Made by a program: the position numbers and the translations under genes. Below the pieces are notes generated by a model. That model was given only the letters and a program-made list of their open reading frames with translations, made no database searches and was not told the DNA's origin. A stretch of DNA of 41,016 bases from CAJQQK01 sp051010015. GTDB taxonomy: Bacteria; Pseudomonadota; Alphaproteobacteria; Rhizobiales; Hyphomicrobiaceae. The stretch spans positions 1 to 41,016 of the forward strand of contig JBPCVZ010000330.1 of assembly GCA_051010015.1 (NCBI GenBank), written 5' to 3'. Position 1 is the first letter of the stretch. Each line of letters starts with the position of its first letter. This document shows, in pieces, positions 34,518-41,016 of the stretch.

Positions 34518-34997
34518 ATGAATGTGATGACCCCGACACCGGTAGCGACTAGTCCTGATATCGCAGAGATCGCAGAGCAGACGAGCGGTGCTTGTCTTGC
34601 CTCGCGCGTGCGCCAGTTGAGCCGCATCGTGACGCGCGTTTATGACGACGCGATGCGCCCGCTCGGCATAACCGCGAGCCAGTTCACGCTGCTCACGCAG
34701 CTTGGTCAGCAGGACGGCATCACTGCCGTCGAGATCGGCTACTCACTCGATATCGAAAAATCGACCTTGTCGCGCAATCTGAAACGGCTTTTGGCGCTTG
34801 GCCTGATCGACATGGAACCGCCGGCCGGCCGTCGTGGACGCGGCCTGCACCTGACGCCGAAAGGTCAGGTGATGATCAAGGAGGGCTTCCCGGTTTGGAA
34901 GGAGGCCCAGTCGCGTGCCGCGAGCATGATGGGTGCGGATTGCCGCGATACGCTGGACACATTGCTGCATGGTGCGGAGCGCCTCGCCGCCGAGTAG
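34518..34997 (+). CDS. MarR family transcriptional regulator
   Basis: This 159-residue winged-helix regulator belongs to the MarR family. These dimers usually repress a divergent gene and release DNA on binding a phenolic or acidic ligand. The helix-turn-helix and wing are seen in ITASQFTLLTQLGQ, IGYSLDIEKSTLSRNLKRLL and LIDMEPPAGRRGRGLHLTPKG. The start is the ATG at 34518 with GGAGAG 4 nt upstream; an in-frame GTG at 34506 overlaps that site. It is divergent from the galactarolactone-cycloisomerase-like gene with a MarR-box dyad between, so that gene is its likely target. The ligand is unknown. Confidence 0.88.
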   Translation: MNVMTPTPVATSPDIAEIAEQTSGACLASRVRQLSRIVTRVYDDAMRPLGITASQFTLLTQLGQQDGITAVEIGYSLDIEKSTLSRNLKRLLALGLIDMEPPAGRRGRGLHLTPKGQVMIKEGFPVWKEAQSRAASMMGADCRDTLDTLLHGAERLAAE

Positions 34998-35081
34998 TAG
35001 CCAGACGCTTCACAATTGGACTACGATAAGCCGATCATGCCGATGCGCATGGTCGGTTTTCGTATTTCGGAGACACCGAGC

Positions 35082-35579
35082 ATGTTTGATCCCATCCTAA
35101 CGGACAAGGCCGAAGCGCTGTTGGAGACGCTGCGTCAATCCAAGCGCTTGCTGGCTACCGCTGAAAGCTGCACGGGCGGTCTGATCGCCGGGCTGCTGAC
35201 TGAAATCGCCGGATCGTCCGATGTCGTCGATCGCGGCTTCGTCACGTACTCCAACGAGGCCAAGAACGAGTGCCTTGGCGTGCCGGTTGAATTGATCGAG
35301 GAGCATGGTGCCGTCAGCGAGGAGGTCGCGCGCGCGATGGCCAAGGGCGCGGTCCATCGATCGCGCGCGAGCATTGCTGTTGCGGTGACGGGCGTCGCGG
35401 GGCCTGGGGGCGGCACGGATGAAAAACCGGTAGGTCTCGTGCATCTCGCGGTCGCGAAATCAGGCGGCGAGACGTTGCACAAGCGTCTCATGCTCGGCGA
35501 CATAGGTCGTGCCGAAGTGCGGTTGGCGACCGTTCGCGAAGCCGTTGCACTGCTCGAAGCGGTGGCGCACGCCAGCTGA
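35082..35579 (+). CDS. pncC: CinA-C domain protein, nicotinamide-nucleotide amidohydrolase PncC
   Basis: This stand-alone CinA C-terminal domain protein probably deamidates NMN to NaMN in the pyridine nucleotide cycle. The 165-residue length equals single-domain PncC; the N-terminal molybdopterin-binding-like domain of full CinA is absent. Family residues include ATAESCTGGL (Ser29), Tyr56 and Lys61 in TYSNEAKNECLG, and VTGVAGPGGGTDEKPVGLVHLAV. The start is ATG 35082 with GGAG about 9 nt upstream; the frame reaches back to 35016 without family similarity. It follows MarR by 84 bp and converges on the ratA-like gene with a 4-bp gap. Confidence 0.9.
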   Translation: MFDPILTDKAEALLETLRQSKRLLATAESCTGGLIAGLLTEIAGSSDVVDRGFVTYSNEAKNECLGVPVELIEEHGAVSEEVARAMAKGAVHRSRASIAVAVTGVAGPGGGTDEKPVGLVHLAVAKSGGETLHKRLMLGDIGRAEVRLATVREAVALLEAVAHAS

Positions 35580-35583
35580 GGGT

Positions 35584-36087
35584 TTAGACTGTCGCCGGTG
35601 CGGTTGCCGTCGCGGGGCCCATGTCATTGCCGTAGATCTGTTCGGCCCTGCTTTCGAAGGCCACCAGAAAACGGCGAAATGCACGATCGAACATGGCACC
35701 GACCAAGAGCCCGAGCATCGGCGACTTGAAGGCATAGTCGATATGAAAATGCGCCGCTGAGCCGCCGGGCGCATAGGTTTTTGGTGCCGGCTCAAACCGC
35801 CAGAGGTTGTGCAGGTGACTGAACGGCCCGTCGACGTATTCCACCAGGATCTCGAGTTTCTCGGATTTCAGCGTGACGCGGCTCGTGAACGTTTCCTGGA
35901 TGGCTTTGTAGCCACACGTCATGTCGGCGATCAGCTGCGGATAGTCATCGGCATTGGTTCTGCGTTCACGGATGCGCAGTGCTTCGCAGAGCGGCAGGAA
36001 TTCGGGATAGGCTTCAATGTCCGCGACAAGGTCGAACATCTGCTGGGCAGTGAACGGTACGGCCTGGGTCGTCTGAAAGCTTGGCAT
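35584..36087 (-). CDS. Coq10/RatA family START-domain protein
   Basis: This 167-residue polyketide-cyclase/START-fold protein belongs to the Coq10/RatA group, whose members bind ubiquinone and support respiration. The name RatA comes from a reported ribosome-association toxin activity in E. coli. Evidence is the start FQTTQAVPFTAQQMFDLVADIEAYPEFLPLCEALRI and the C-terminal FKSPMLGLLVGAMFDRAFRRFL. In alphaproteobacteria it regularly follows lipA, as here (42-bp gap), which favours a metabolic role in ubiquinone handling over a toxin. No antitoxin partner is next to it. The last 12 residues are Ala/Thr/Pro-rich and unconserved. Confidence 0.87.
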   Translation of the reverse strand: MPSFQTTQAVPFTAQQMFDLVADIEAYPEFLPLCEALRIRERRTNADDYPQLIADMTCGYKAIQETFTSRVTLKSEKLEILVEYVDGPFSHLHNLWRFEPAPKTYAPGGSAAHFHIDYAFKSPMLGLLVGAMFDRAFRRFLVAFESRAEQIYGNDMGPATATAPATV

Positions 36088-36129
36088 CTGCGGCCGGCAC
36101 TCCCTTGGTAAGGCGATGATCGATGACGC

Positions 36130-37110
36130 TTAGTTCTGACTGTCAGACGGCATAGCGATTGCGGATTTGGCGGTTCGGGCTGCACGTAGACGCTCGAAGT
36201 CTTCGCCGGCGTGATAGGACGAGCGCGTCAGCGGCGAGGCAGAAACGAGGAGAAAGCCCTTGGCCAACGCGACCCGCTCGTAGGACTTGAACTCTTCCGG
36301 TGCGACATAGCGGTCGATGGCGGCATGCTTGCGGGTCGGTTGCAGGTATTGCCCGATCGTCAGGAAGTCGACGTCGGCGACGCGCAGATCATCCATCAGC
36401 TGGAGCACCTCTTCGCGGTTTTCTCCAAGGCCGACCATGATGCCGGATTTGGTGAAGATCGTCGGATCGAGTTCTTTGACCTGTTGCAGTAGGCGCAGCG
36501 AGTGGAAGTAGCGCGCGCCGGGACGGATCGCCAGGTAATGTGACGGCACCGTCTCGAGGTTGTGGTTGAAGACATCGGGCTTGGCTGCGACGACAACTTC
36601 GAGTGCGCCGTCCTTGCGCAGGAAATCGGGGGTAAGGATTTCGATCGTCGTCTGCGGTGCGCTCGCGCGGATGGCGGCGATCACCTCGGCGAAGTGTTGC
36701 GCCCCGCCATCCGGCAGATCGTCCCGGTCAACGGATGTGATCACGACGTGCTCGAGGCCGAGCTTGGCGACCGTGTCACCGACATGGGCCGGTTCAAGTG
36801 GGTCGAGAGGCGCCGGCAGGCCGGTTCGCACGTTGCAGAAGGCGCAGGCCCGGGTGCAGGTATCGCCCATGATCATCAGCGTCGCGTGGCGCTTCGTCCA
36901 GCATTCTCCAATGTTGGGACAACCTGCTTCCTCGCACACCGTGACGAGGCCGTGTTCCTTAACGATCGCGCGCGTCTTGTTGTAGGCGGGAGATCCCGGC
37001 GCCTTCACGCGGATCCAATCCGGTTTACGCAGCAGCGGCGCGTCCTCACGCGCCATTTTTTCGGGATGACGAATGTCGGACTTGGTCGTTTTGTCGATCA
37101 GCGTGACCAT
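36130..37110 (-). CDS. lipA: Lipoyl synthase LipA
   Basis: LipA is a radical-SAM enzyme that inserts two sulfurs into protein-bound octanoyl groups, making lipoate on E2 subunits such as PdhC. The 326-residue protein has both [4Fe-4S] sites: the auxiliary cluster CxxxxCxxxxxC (Cys59, Cys64, Cys70) and the radical-SAM CxxxCxxC (Cys85, Cys89, Cys92). The C-terminal ASPLTRSSYHAGEDF contains the RSSY motif. The start is ATG 37110; the open frame upstream (to 37503) runs across the neighbouring small gene in another frame and is not conserved. The position beside lpd and pdhC fits its role in the pyruvate dehydrogenase pathway. Confidence 0.96.
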   Translation of the reverse strand: MVTLIDKTTKSDIRHPEKMAREDAPLLRKPDWIRVKAPGSPAYNKTRAIVKEHGLVTVCEEAGCPNIGECWTKRHATLMIMGDTCTRACAFCNVRTGLPAPLDPLEPAHVGDTVAKLGLEHVVITSVDRDDLPDGGAQHFAEVIAAIRASAPQTTIEILTPDFLRKDGALEVVVAAKPDVFNHNLETVPSHYLAIRPGARYFHSLRLLQQVKELDPTIFTKSGIMVGLGENREEVLQLMDDLRVADVDFLTIGQYLQPTRKHAAIDRYVAPEEFKSYERVALAKGFLLVSASPLTRSSYHAGEDFERLRAARTAKSAIAMPSDSQN

Positions 37111-37220
37111 CGATGGTTCCGTCGGAGGCCGAAGTAGGATCAAAGGCGAAACTGCTTGCCCTGGATAATGGGGCGCGGCGCCGGTTATTGCAATGCGGCC
37201 AATCGGGTCAAGTGTCTGGT

Positions 37221-37487
37221 TTATCGACCAATAATCCGAGCCAAAATGATTACGAGCAGGGCGCCGATCGTCGACACCGCGATCTGGTTGCCCCAGGCGC
37301 CGAAATCGAACGGCAGGTTCAGCAAGCCTTGCTGGACCAGGATGCCGCCGAGAAAGGCGCCGATTATACCGACAATGACATTGCGGATGAGGCCGCCCCC
37401 GCCGAGCAGCAGTCCGGCGAGCCAACCCGCGATCAGGCCGTTCACCGCCATGATGATCCACGGCAGGTAGGGTTGTATCTCGTTCAT
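37221..37487 (-). CDS. GlsB/YeaQ/YmgE-like small membrane protein (copy 2)
   Basis: This 88-residue protein of the transglycosylase-associated (GlsB/YeaQ/YmgE) family has three hydrophobic segments: LPWIIMAVNGLIAGWLAGLLL, a Gly-rich IRNVIVGIIGAFLGGILV, and IAVSTIGALLVIILARII. Family members are inner-membrane and stress-linked; their activity is unknown despite the name. It lies 26 bp downstream of a paralogue, both between lpd and lipA. The shared ending VSTIGA-VV-LAR shows they are related duplicates, although the N-termini have diverged. Confidence 0.85.
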   Translation of the reverse strand: MNEIQPYLPWIIMAVNGLIAGWLAGLLLGGGGLIRNVIVGIIGAFLGGILVQQGLLNLPFDFGAWGNQIAVSTIGALLVIILARIIGR

Positions 37488-37513
37488 TGACTTCGCTTCC
37501 CAATCTTAGTCGG

Positions 37514-37762
37514 TCAAATGATCACGCGGGCCAGCAGCACCACGACAATGGCTCCGATGGTTGAGACGACGATCTGCGACAGCAATTTGTTCGAGATGCC
37601 GAGATTGATCCCGGTGGCGTTGACGAGGAAACCGCCGACAAACGACCCGATAACACCGCTGACCAGATAACCAATGAGGCCGCTGCCCCCGACGATGAAG
37701 CTTGCGAGATAGCCCGCGACCAATCCGATGACGAGGAATACGATCAGTGCCTTGTTGTCCAT
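37514..37762 (-). CDS. GlsB/YeaQ/YmgE-like small membrane protein (copy 1)
   Basis: This 82-residue paralogue has three hydrophobic segments, with LIVFLVIGLVAGYLASFIV, the Gly/Val-rich IGYLVSGVIGSFVGGFLV, and IVVSTIGAIVVVLLARVI. The start is ATG 37762 with GGAG 8 nt upstream; an in-frame GTG at 37771 is possible but less well spaced. A strong hairpin (37781-37801) lies just upstream of the ribosome-binding site and downstream of lpd. Its function is unknown; co-expression with lpd and lipA is likely from spacing. Confidence 0.85.
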   Translation of the reverse strand: MDNKALIVFLVIGLVAGYLASFIVGGSGLIGYLVSGVIGSFVGGFLVNATGINLGISNKLLSQIVVSTIGAIVVVLLARVII

Positions 37763-37780
37763 GCCGTGCACTCCGGGTTG

Positions 37781-37801
37781 GACGGCCTCCAGCAGGCCGT
37801 C
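37781..37801 (-). repeat. Perfect 7-bp GC hairpin between lpd and the GlsB-like pair
   Basis: GACGGCC (37781-37787) and GGCCGTC (37795-37801) pair around a 7-nt loop. It lies 57 bp past the lpd stop and about 6 bp upstream of the GGAG of the next gene. There is no U-tract on the minus strand. It could be an attenuator, a translation-control hairpin, or a 3'-end stabiliser of the lpd message. Confidence 0.6.
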
Positions 37802-37840
37802 TCGCGAATCATTAAGTGTCAGCGCAGCTTACATGGATCT

Positions 37841-37866
37841 GGACTACATGTGCCGGACTACATGTG
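37841..37866. repeat. Tandem 14-bp direct repeat spanning the lpd stop codon
   Basis: GGACTACATGTG occurs at 37841-37852 and again at 37855-37866, separated by CC, so the unit is 14 bp. On the minus strand the first copy read contains the last codons and stop of lpd (CAC ATG TAG), and the second copy repeats them after the stop. It looks like a recent slippage duplication. Confidence 0.8.
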
Positions 37867-39297
37867 GATGACGCGGCCATACGCATCGAGGACGCTTTCG
37901 TGCATCATCTCCGACAGGGTCGGGTGCGGGAACACCGTGTGCATGAGGTCTTCTTCGGTCGTTTCGAGTTGCATCGCCACGACATAGCCCTGGATCAATT
38001 CCGTGACCTCGGCGCCGATCATGTGTGCGCCCAGCAACTGTCCGGTTTTGGCATCGAATACCGTCTTGACGAGACCGTCGGGTTCGCCAAGCGCAATCGC
38101 CTTGCCGTTGCCTTGGAACGGAAAGCGGCCAACCTTGATCTCGTGCCCGGCTTCCTTGGCCTTGGCTTCGGTCAGGCCGACGGATGCGATCTGCGGATGG
38201 CAATAGGTGCAGCCCGGGATCTGGTTCTTGTCCATCGCATGGGTGTCGAGCCCGTTGATCGTCTCGACACAGATGACGCCTTCGTGCTCGGCCTTGTGGG
38301 CGAGCATTGGCGGCCCCGCGACATCACCGATCGCATAGATGCCGGCGACGTTGGTGCGCCCGAGGCCGTCGGTAACGATGCAACCGCGATCGGTCTCAAC
38401 GCCGAGTCCTTCGAGGCCGAGTCCTTCGATGTTACCTTGTACGCCGACCGCGGAGATGAGGCGCTCGGCTTCAAGTGTCGTGCTCTTGCCGTCTGCGGTC
38501 GTGACGGTTGCCTGAACCGTCGATGACGTCTTGTCGACCTTTTCGACTTTGGCACCGGTGAGCAGGGTCATGCCCTGCTTGGCAAACGCCTTGTGCGCCA
38601 GTCCTGCAATCTCGGCGTCTTCGACGGGCAGAATCTGCGGCATCAGTTCGACCACTGTTACGTCACAGCCAAGCGTCTGATAGAATGATGCGAACTCCAT
38701 GCCGATGGCGCCCGAGCCCATGACGATCATCGACTTTGGCATGTCGGTCGGCACCATTGCTTCAAAATACGTCCAGATGCGCTCGCCGTCCGGCTCGATG
38801 CCTGGTAGAACGCGGGGGCGCGCCCCGGTTGCAATGATAATGTGCTTGGCCTGGTATGTGCCCGGCCCTTGCGTTCCCTTCGGTACCGGGTTCTGCGGCT
38901 CAACGATCTTCTTTTTCGTATCTGTCACGGTTACTTGGCCGGGCTTGTCGATCGTTGCCTCGCCCCAGATGACATCGACCTTGTTCTTCTTGAGGAGAAA
39001 GCCGACGCCGCCATTGAGCCGGGCGGAGACGCCGCGCGATCGTTTCACGATCGCACCGGTGTCCGGCTCCATCGTGCCGTTGAGTTTCAGGCCGTAGTTT
39101 TCCGCGTGGCTTGCCTGATGATAGATCTCTGCCGATCGCAGCAGTGCCTTGGTTGGGATACACCCCCAGTTGAGGCAGATGCCGCCGAGATGTTCGCGCT
39201 CGACAATCGCGGTCTTGAAACCAAGTTGAGCGGCGCGGATCGCTGTCACATATCCACCTGGGCCTGCGCCCACGATAATCACGTCATAAGAGCTCAT
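37858..39297 (-). CDS. lpd: Dihydrolipoyl dehydrogenase (E3)
   Basis: Lpd reoxidises dihydrolipoyl groups of 2-oxoacid dehydrogenase complexes, passing electrons through a disulfide and FAD to NAD+. The 479-residue protein has the FAD motif IIVGAGPGGYVTAIRAAQLG, the redox disulfide Cys41-Cys46 in GGICLNWGCIPTKALL, the NAD motif VMGSGAIGMEFASF, a second FAD block AIGDVAGPPMLAHKAEHEG, and the C-terminal HPTLSE with catalytic histidine. With pdhC upstream and lipA downstream it is most likely the pyruvate dehydrogenase E3. A terminator and a lipoprotein gene separate it from pdhC, so it may have its own promoter. Confidence 0.96.
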   Translation of the reverse strand: MSSYDVIIVGAGPGGYVTAIRAAQLGFKTAIVEREHLGGICLNWGCIPTKALLRSAEIYHQASHAENYGLKLNGTMEPDTGAIVKRSRGVSARLNGGVGFLLKKNKVDVIWGEATIDKPGQVTVTDTKKKIVEPQNPVPKGTQGPGTYQAKHIIIATGARPRVLPGIEPDGERIWTYFEAMVPTDMPKSMIVMGSGAIGMEFASFYQTLGCDVTVVELMPQILPVEDAEIAGLAHKAFAKQGMTLLTGAKVEKVDKTSSTVQATVTTADGKSTTLEAERLISAVGVQGNIEGLGLEGLGVETDRGCIVTDGLGRTNVAGIYAIGDVAGPPMLAHKAEHEGVICVETINGLDTHAMDKNQIPGCTYCHPQIASVGLTEAKAKEAGHEIKVGRFPFQGNGKAIALGEPDGLVKTVFDAKTGQLLGAHMIGAEVTELIQGYVVAMQLETTEEDLMHTVFPHPTLSEMMHESVLDAYGRVIHM

Positions 39298-39377
39298 GTC
39301 GCAGGCTATCTCCGATCGTTCGTGTTTGCGCCAATCTATTGCTAGGCCGTGTCGGGTTTAATGTACCACAACGCAAA

Positions 39378-39413
39378 AGACCGCACCGAAATTCGGTGCG
39401 GTCTGGATTTTTT
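39378..39413. terminator. Strong intrinsic terminator between the lipoprotein gene and lpd
   Basis: AGACCGCACCGAA (39378-39390) and TTCGGTGCGGTCT (39392-39404) are perfect complements. On the plus strand GGATTTTTT follows; on the minus strand the stem is followed by TTTTGCG. It lies 30-65 bp after the minus-strand lipoprotein gene stop, so it most likely terminates that transcript and isolates lpd. The plus-strand T-tract makes it potentially bidirectional. Confidence 0.85.
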
Positions 39414-39442
39414 GACGCTTCTCGCGTCGGCTTGCCTTGTTC

Positions 39443-39892
39443 TTATTGTCTGGGCACCGCGACGATGGGTTTGCTTGGCGCTGGCGTAGACCTCTTGGCA
39501 ATCGGCGTGGCCGGTGCTGCGATCGGCTTCGCGGGCGCTGCGATCGGTGCGGCGGCCGCCGTCTGCGTGCCCGGGTACATGGAGCACTTCATCTGGAATT
39601 CAGCGTTCAGCCGATCCAGTTCGGCGACTTTCGCCAATGACGCCCGTTTGATGCTGACGGTGCGCGTTTTGCCTGTCGCGACGGCATGAACACGTGCCGG
39701 CGTACCTTCCAGGCGTACGGATTTGATTTGAGCCGCAAGCGCTGTGCAAGCCGGATTTGCGACGACCTTTTTCGGCTTCGGTTTGGAAACCGATGATGTC
39801 GTCAGCAGGTTCGGTCCGGACCCGTTCGCGCAGCCGGCTAACGCCAGCGCAGCGACCAGGCTCGTGAAGGTTAGTATTTTTGTCGGGCGCAT
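39443..39892 (-). CDS. Hypothetical lipoprotein with Pro/Ala-rich tail
   Basis: This 149-residue protein has a lipoprotein signal peptide ILTFTSLVAALALAGC with the acylated cysteine at Cys21, and Asn at +3 (CAN), so the sorting position is not the classic inner-membrane Asp. A short domain with two further cysteines (Cys49, Cys102) follows. The last third repeats PIAAPAKP/PIAAPATP-like units up to IVAVPRQ, probably an extended linker crossing periplasm or wall. I do not recognise the family. GGAGG lies 7 nt before the ATG, a strong start. It lies between pdhC and lpd and ends in a strong terminator. Confidence 0.75.
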   Translation of the reverse strand: MRPTKILTFTSLVAALALAGCANGSGPNLLTTSSVSKPKPKKVVANPACTALAAQIKSVRLEGTPARVHAVATGKTRTVSIKRASLAKVAELDRLNAEFQMKCSMYPGTQTAAAAPIAAPAKPIAAPATPIAKRSTPAPSKPIVAVPRQ

Positions 39893-40116
39893 CTATCCGC
39901 CTCCCATAACTGTCGAATCACAAATGTACTTCCGGAACGGTGCGCGCGATCCGACCGCAGCTCAAGATCGTCGACCCAAATGCTGTGAGTAACCCGCATT
40001 GCTCATGGATGTGGGTAAAGAGGCAAGCCAAATTGCAGCAACACCGCGTAACATTGCTTAAGCAACATCACTGAGTGTTGCTGATATGCATCATAAATAT
40101 CCTAAATTGATACTTA
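39893..40116. other. Intergenic region between pdhC and the lipoprotein gene
   Basis: The 224 bp hold no credible gene. The part next to pdhC is AT-rich. It contains the perfect palindrome TTGCTTAAGCAA (40054-40065) and a hairpin GCAACA/TGTTGC (40062-40081) overlapping it. No U-tract follows these on the minus strand, so termination of pdhC here is unproven. A promoter for the lipoprotein gene is expected, but none is convincing. Confidence 0.5.
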
Positions 40117-41016
40117 TCAGACGAGCATTTGGACCGGGTCTTCGATGTACCCCTTGAACGCGTTGAGAAGTTCTGCGCCCAGCGCACCGTCCACCACCCG
40201 GTGATCACACGACAGCGTGCAACTCATGATCGTGGCGACGCGAACGTTGTCGCCGTCGACAACGGGGCGCTTTTCACCTGCGCCGACGGCTAGGATCGTT
40301 GCGTGCGGCGGATTGATGACGGCGTCGAATGACTTGATCCCGAACATTCCAAGGTTGGAGATCGATGTCGTCCCCCCCTGATACTCATGTGGTGCCAGGC
40401 GTTTCTTGCGCGCTCGGTCAGCAAGTTCCTTCATCTCGTTGGAAATTTCACCGAGCGATTTGTACTCCGCGTGACGGATGATTGGCGTGAAGAGTCCGCC
40501 TTCGATGGCGACCGCGACACCAACGTCTGAATGCCGGTGGCGCAGCATGCCGCCTTCAGTCCATGACGCGTTCGCTCCCGGCACCTGCTGCAAGGCGAGT
40601 GCCATTGCCTTGATGATGAAGTCGTTGACCGAGAGTTTGTAGGCGCGGTCACCTTCCTTCGGTGCGGCAGCGTTCATGCGCGCGCGCGCGCCCAACAGTT
40701 CGTCGAGGACGCACTCGATGGTCAGGTAGAAATGAGGGATCGTCTGTTTCGACTGCGTCAGGCGCTGGGCTATGATCTTGCGCATGCCGTCATGCGGCAC
40801 GACTTCGTAGCTGCCTTGCTCGTAGAGCGCCAGGACCTTGTCGTCCGCCATGGCCTCGACCAGCGGTGTCGTCGGGACGGTGAGTTCGCCCTGCGTCGAT
40901 GCCGGCTTTGCTGCTTTCGGGCCACCATCCGCGATCGCCGCGTCGAGATCGCGTTTGACGATGCGCCCGTGGGGGCCGCTGCCGCGCAGTGCGGCCAGGT
41001 CGAAGCCGGCTTCGAC
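40117..41016 (-). CDS. pdhC: Pyruvate dehydrogenase E2, dihydrolipoamide acetyltransferase (3' part)
   Basis: These are the last 299 codons of the E2 core enzyme, which transfers acetyl groups from lipoyl arms to CoA. Visible parts are the peripheral-subunit-binding domain (GFDLAALRGSGPHGRIVKRDL, cut at the window edge), and a Pro/Ala linker. The catalytic acetyltransferase domain starts VPHDGMRKIIAQRLTQSK and carries the active-site DHRVVDG histidine near the end; it finishes IEDPVQMLV. The lipoyl domain(s) lie outside the window. The binding domain and nearby lpd and lipA favour pyruvate over 2-oxoglutarate dehydrogenase. Confidence 0.93.
   Translation of the reverse strand, partial: VEAGFDLAALRGSGPHGRIVKRDLDAAIADGGPKAAKPASTQGELTVPTTPLVEAMADDKVLALYEQGSYEVVPHDGMRKIIAQRLTQSKQTIPHFYLTIECVLDELLGARARMNAAAPKEGDRAYKLSVNDFIIKAMALALQQVPGANASWTEGGMLRHRHSDVGVAVAIEGGLFTPIIRHAEYKSLGEISNEMKELADRARKKRLAPHEYQGGTTSISNLGMFGIKSFDAVINPPHATILAVGAGEKRPVVDGDNVRVATIMSCTLSCDHRVVDGALGAELLNAFKGYIEDPVQMLV

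Noticed and set aside
33347..34552. 401-codon open frame on the plus strand opposite the enolase-superfamily gene
   Set aside because: It is exactly antisense to a gene with a complete set of active-site residues. Its translation has no recognisable motif, and long antisense frames are expected from GC-rich codon bias.
35584..36087. RatA as a toxin of a toxin-antitoxin pair
   Set aside because: There is no partner antitoxin gene next to it (RatB would be expected); it sits after lipA as the Coq10-type gene does in alphaproteobacteria.
37111..37503. N-terminal extension of LipA to 37503
   Set aside because: The extra 131 codons overlap the GlsB-like gene in another frame and are unlike LipA; the ATG at 37110 gives the normal length and start.
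38401..38430. Apparent in-frame 15-bp tandem repeat in lpd (EGLGLEGLG)
   Set aside because: Other dihydrolipoyl dehydrogenases have the same length here (pattern like N-LGLE-LGV), so it is not an insertion but a chance similarity of adjacent codons.
1..41016. CRISPR arrays, insertion sequences, prophage, tRNA or rRNA genes
   Set aside because: No regularly spaced repeats, transposase, integrase or phage genes were seen, and no tRNA cloverleaf or conserved rRNA stretch was recognised.

Overview
The window is a GC-rich stretch of an alphaproteobacterial chromosome, and gene content and order point to the order Hyphomicrobiales (Rhizobiales) or a close relative. The evidence is the fabD-fabG-acpP-fabF-mltG-yicC-gmk run facing rsmA-surA-lptD-lptG-lptF, the dusB-ntrB-ntrC-ntrY-ntrX-trkA-hfq-hflX block, the fused ispDF gene, and lipA/lpd/pdhC in one neighbourhood. 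It is almost entirely core housekeeping DNA. I see no insertion sequence, prophage, CRISPR array, tRNA or rRNA.

Layout. 1-227 (-) is the 5' part of rpsF, divergent from the fatty-acid genes. 600-7595 (+) holds fatty-acid synthesis (fabD, fabG, acpP, fabF), then mltG (peptidoglycan), yicC and gmk. 7587-14816 (-) is an outer-membrane biogenesis operon read lptF, lptG, lptD, surA, rsmA; pdxA, which often lies between surA and rsmA, is missing. pepA (15217-16734, +) is divergent from lptF. An AT-rich segment follows it and may be a synteny junction. Next come mazG, a luciferase-like flavin monooxygenase and a DUF502 membrane protein (16884-19735, +). From 19800 to 31837 everything is on the minus strand; in transcription order this is dusB-ntrB-ntrC, ntrY-ntrX, trkA, a D-amino-acid aminotransferase, hfq and hflX, that is nitrogen/redox two-component regulation, potassium uptake control and post-transcriptional regulation. 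ispDF (32060-33238, +) is divergent from dusB. 33257-34997 looks like an accessory pair: an enolase-superfamily sugar-acid enzyme and a divergent MarR regulator, with a MarR-type dyad midway between them. 35082-41016 holds pncC/cinA (+) facing ratA/coq10, lipA, two tandem small GlsB-like membrane proteins, lpd, a proline/alanine-rich lipoprotein and the 3' part of pdhC (all -): a pyruvate dehydrogenase and lipoate group.

How the genes fit together. LptF/LptG (inner-membrane parts of the LPS exporter), LptD (outer-membrane LPS translocon) and SurA (chaperone for outer-membrane barrels) serve one pathway. AcpP carries the acyl chains elongated by FabF, reduced by FabG and primed through FabD. 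LipA lipoylates E2 (PdhC), whose lipoyl group is reoxidised by Lpd. NtrBC and NtrYX are two paralogous sensor/regulator pairs.

I did not find an obviously new multi-gene system. The observations most worth a second look are the MarR-box dyad in the sugar-acid gene/MarR divergon, the extremely basic N-terminal segment of SurA, the missing pdxA, the AT-rich junction after pepA, the orphan flavin monooxygenase, and several unexplained hairpins in intergenic regions. Function calls rest on recognised motifs and remembered family architecture; no search was run.
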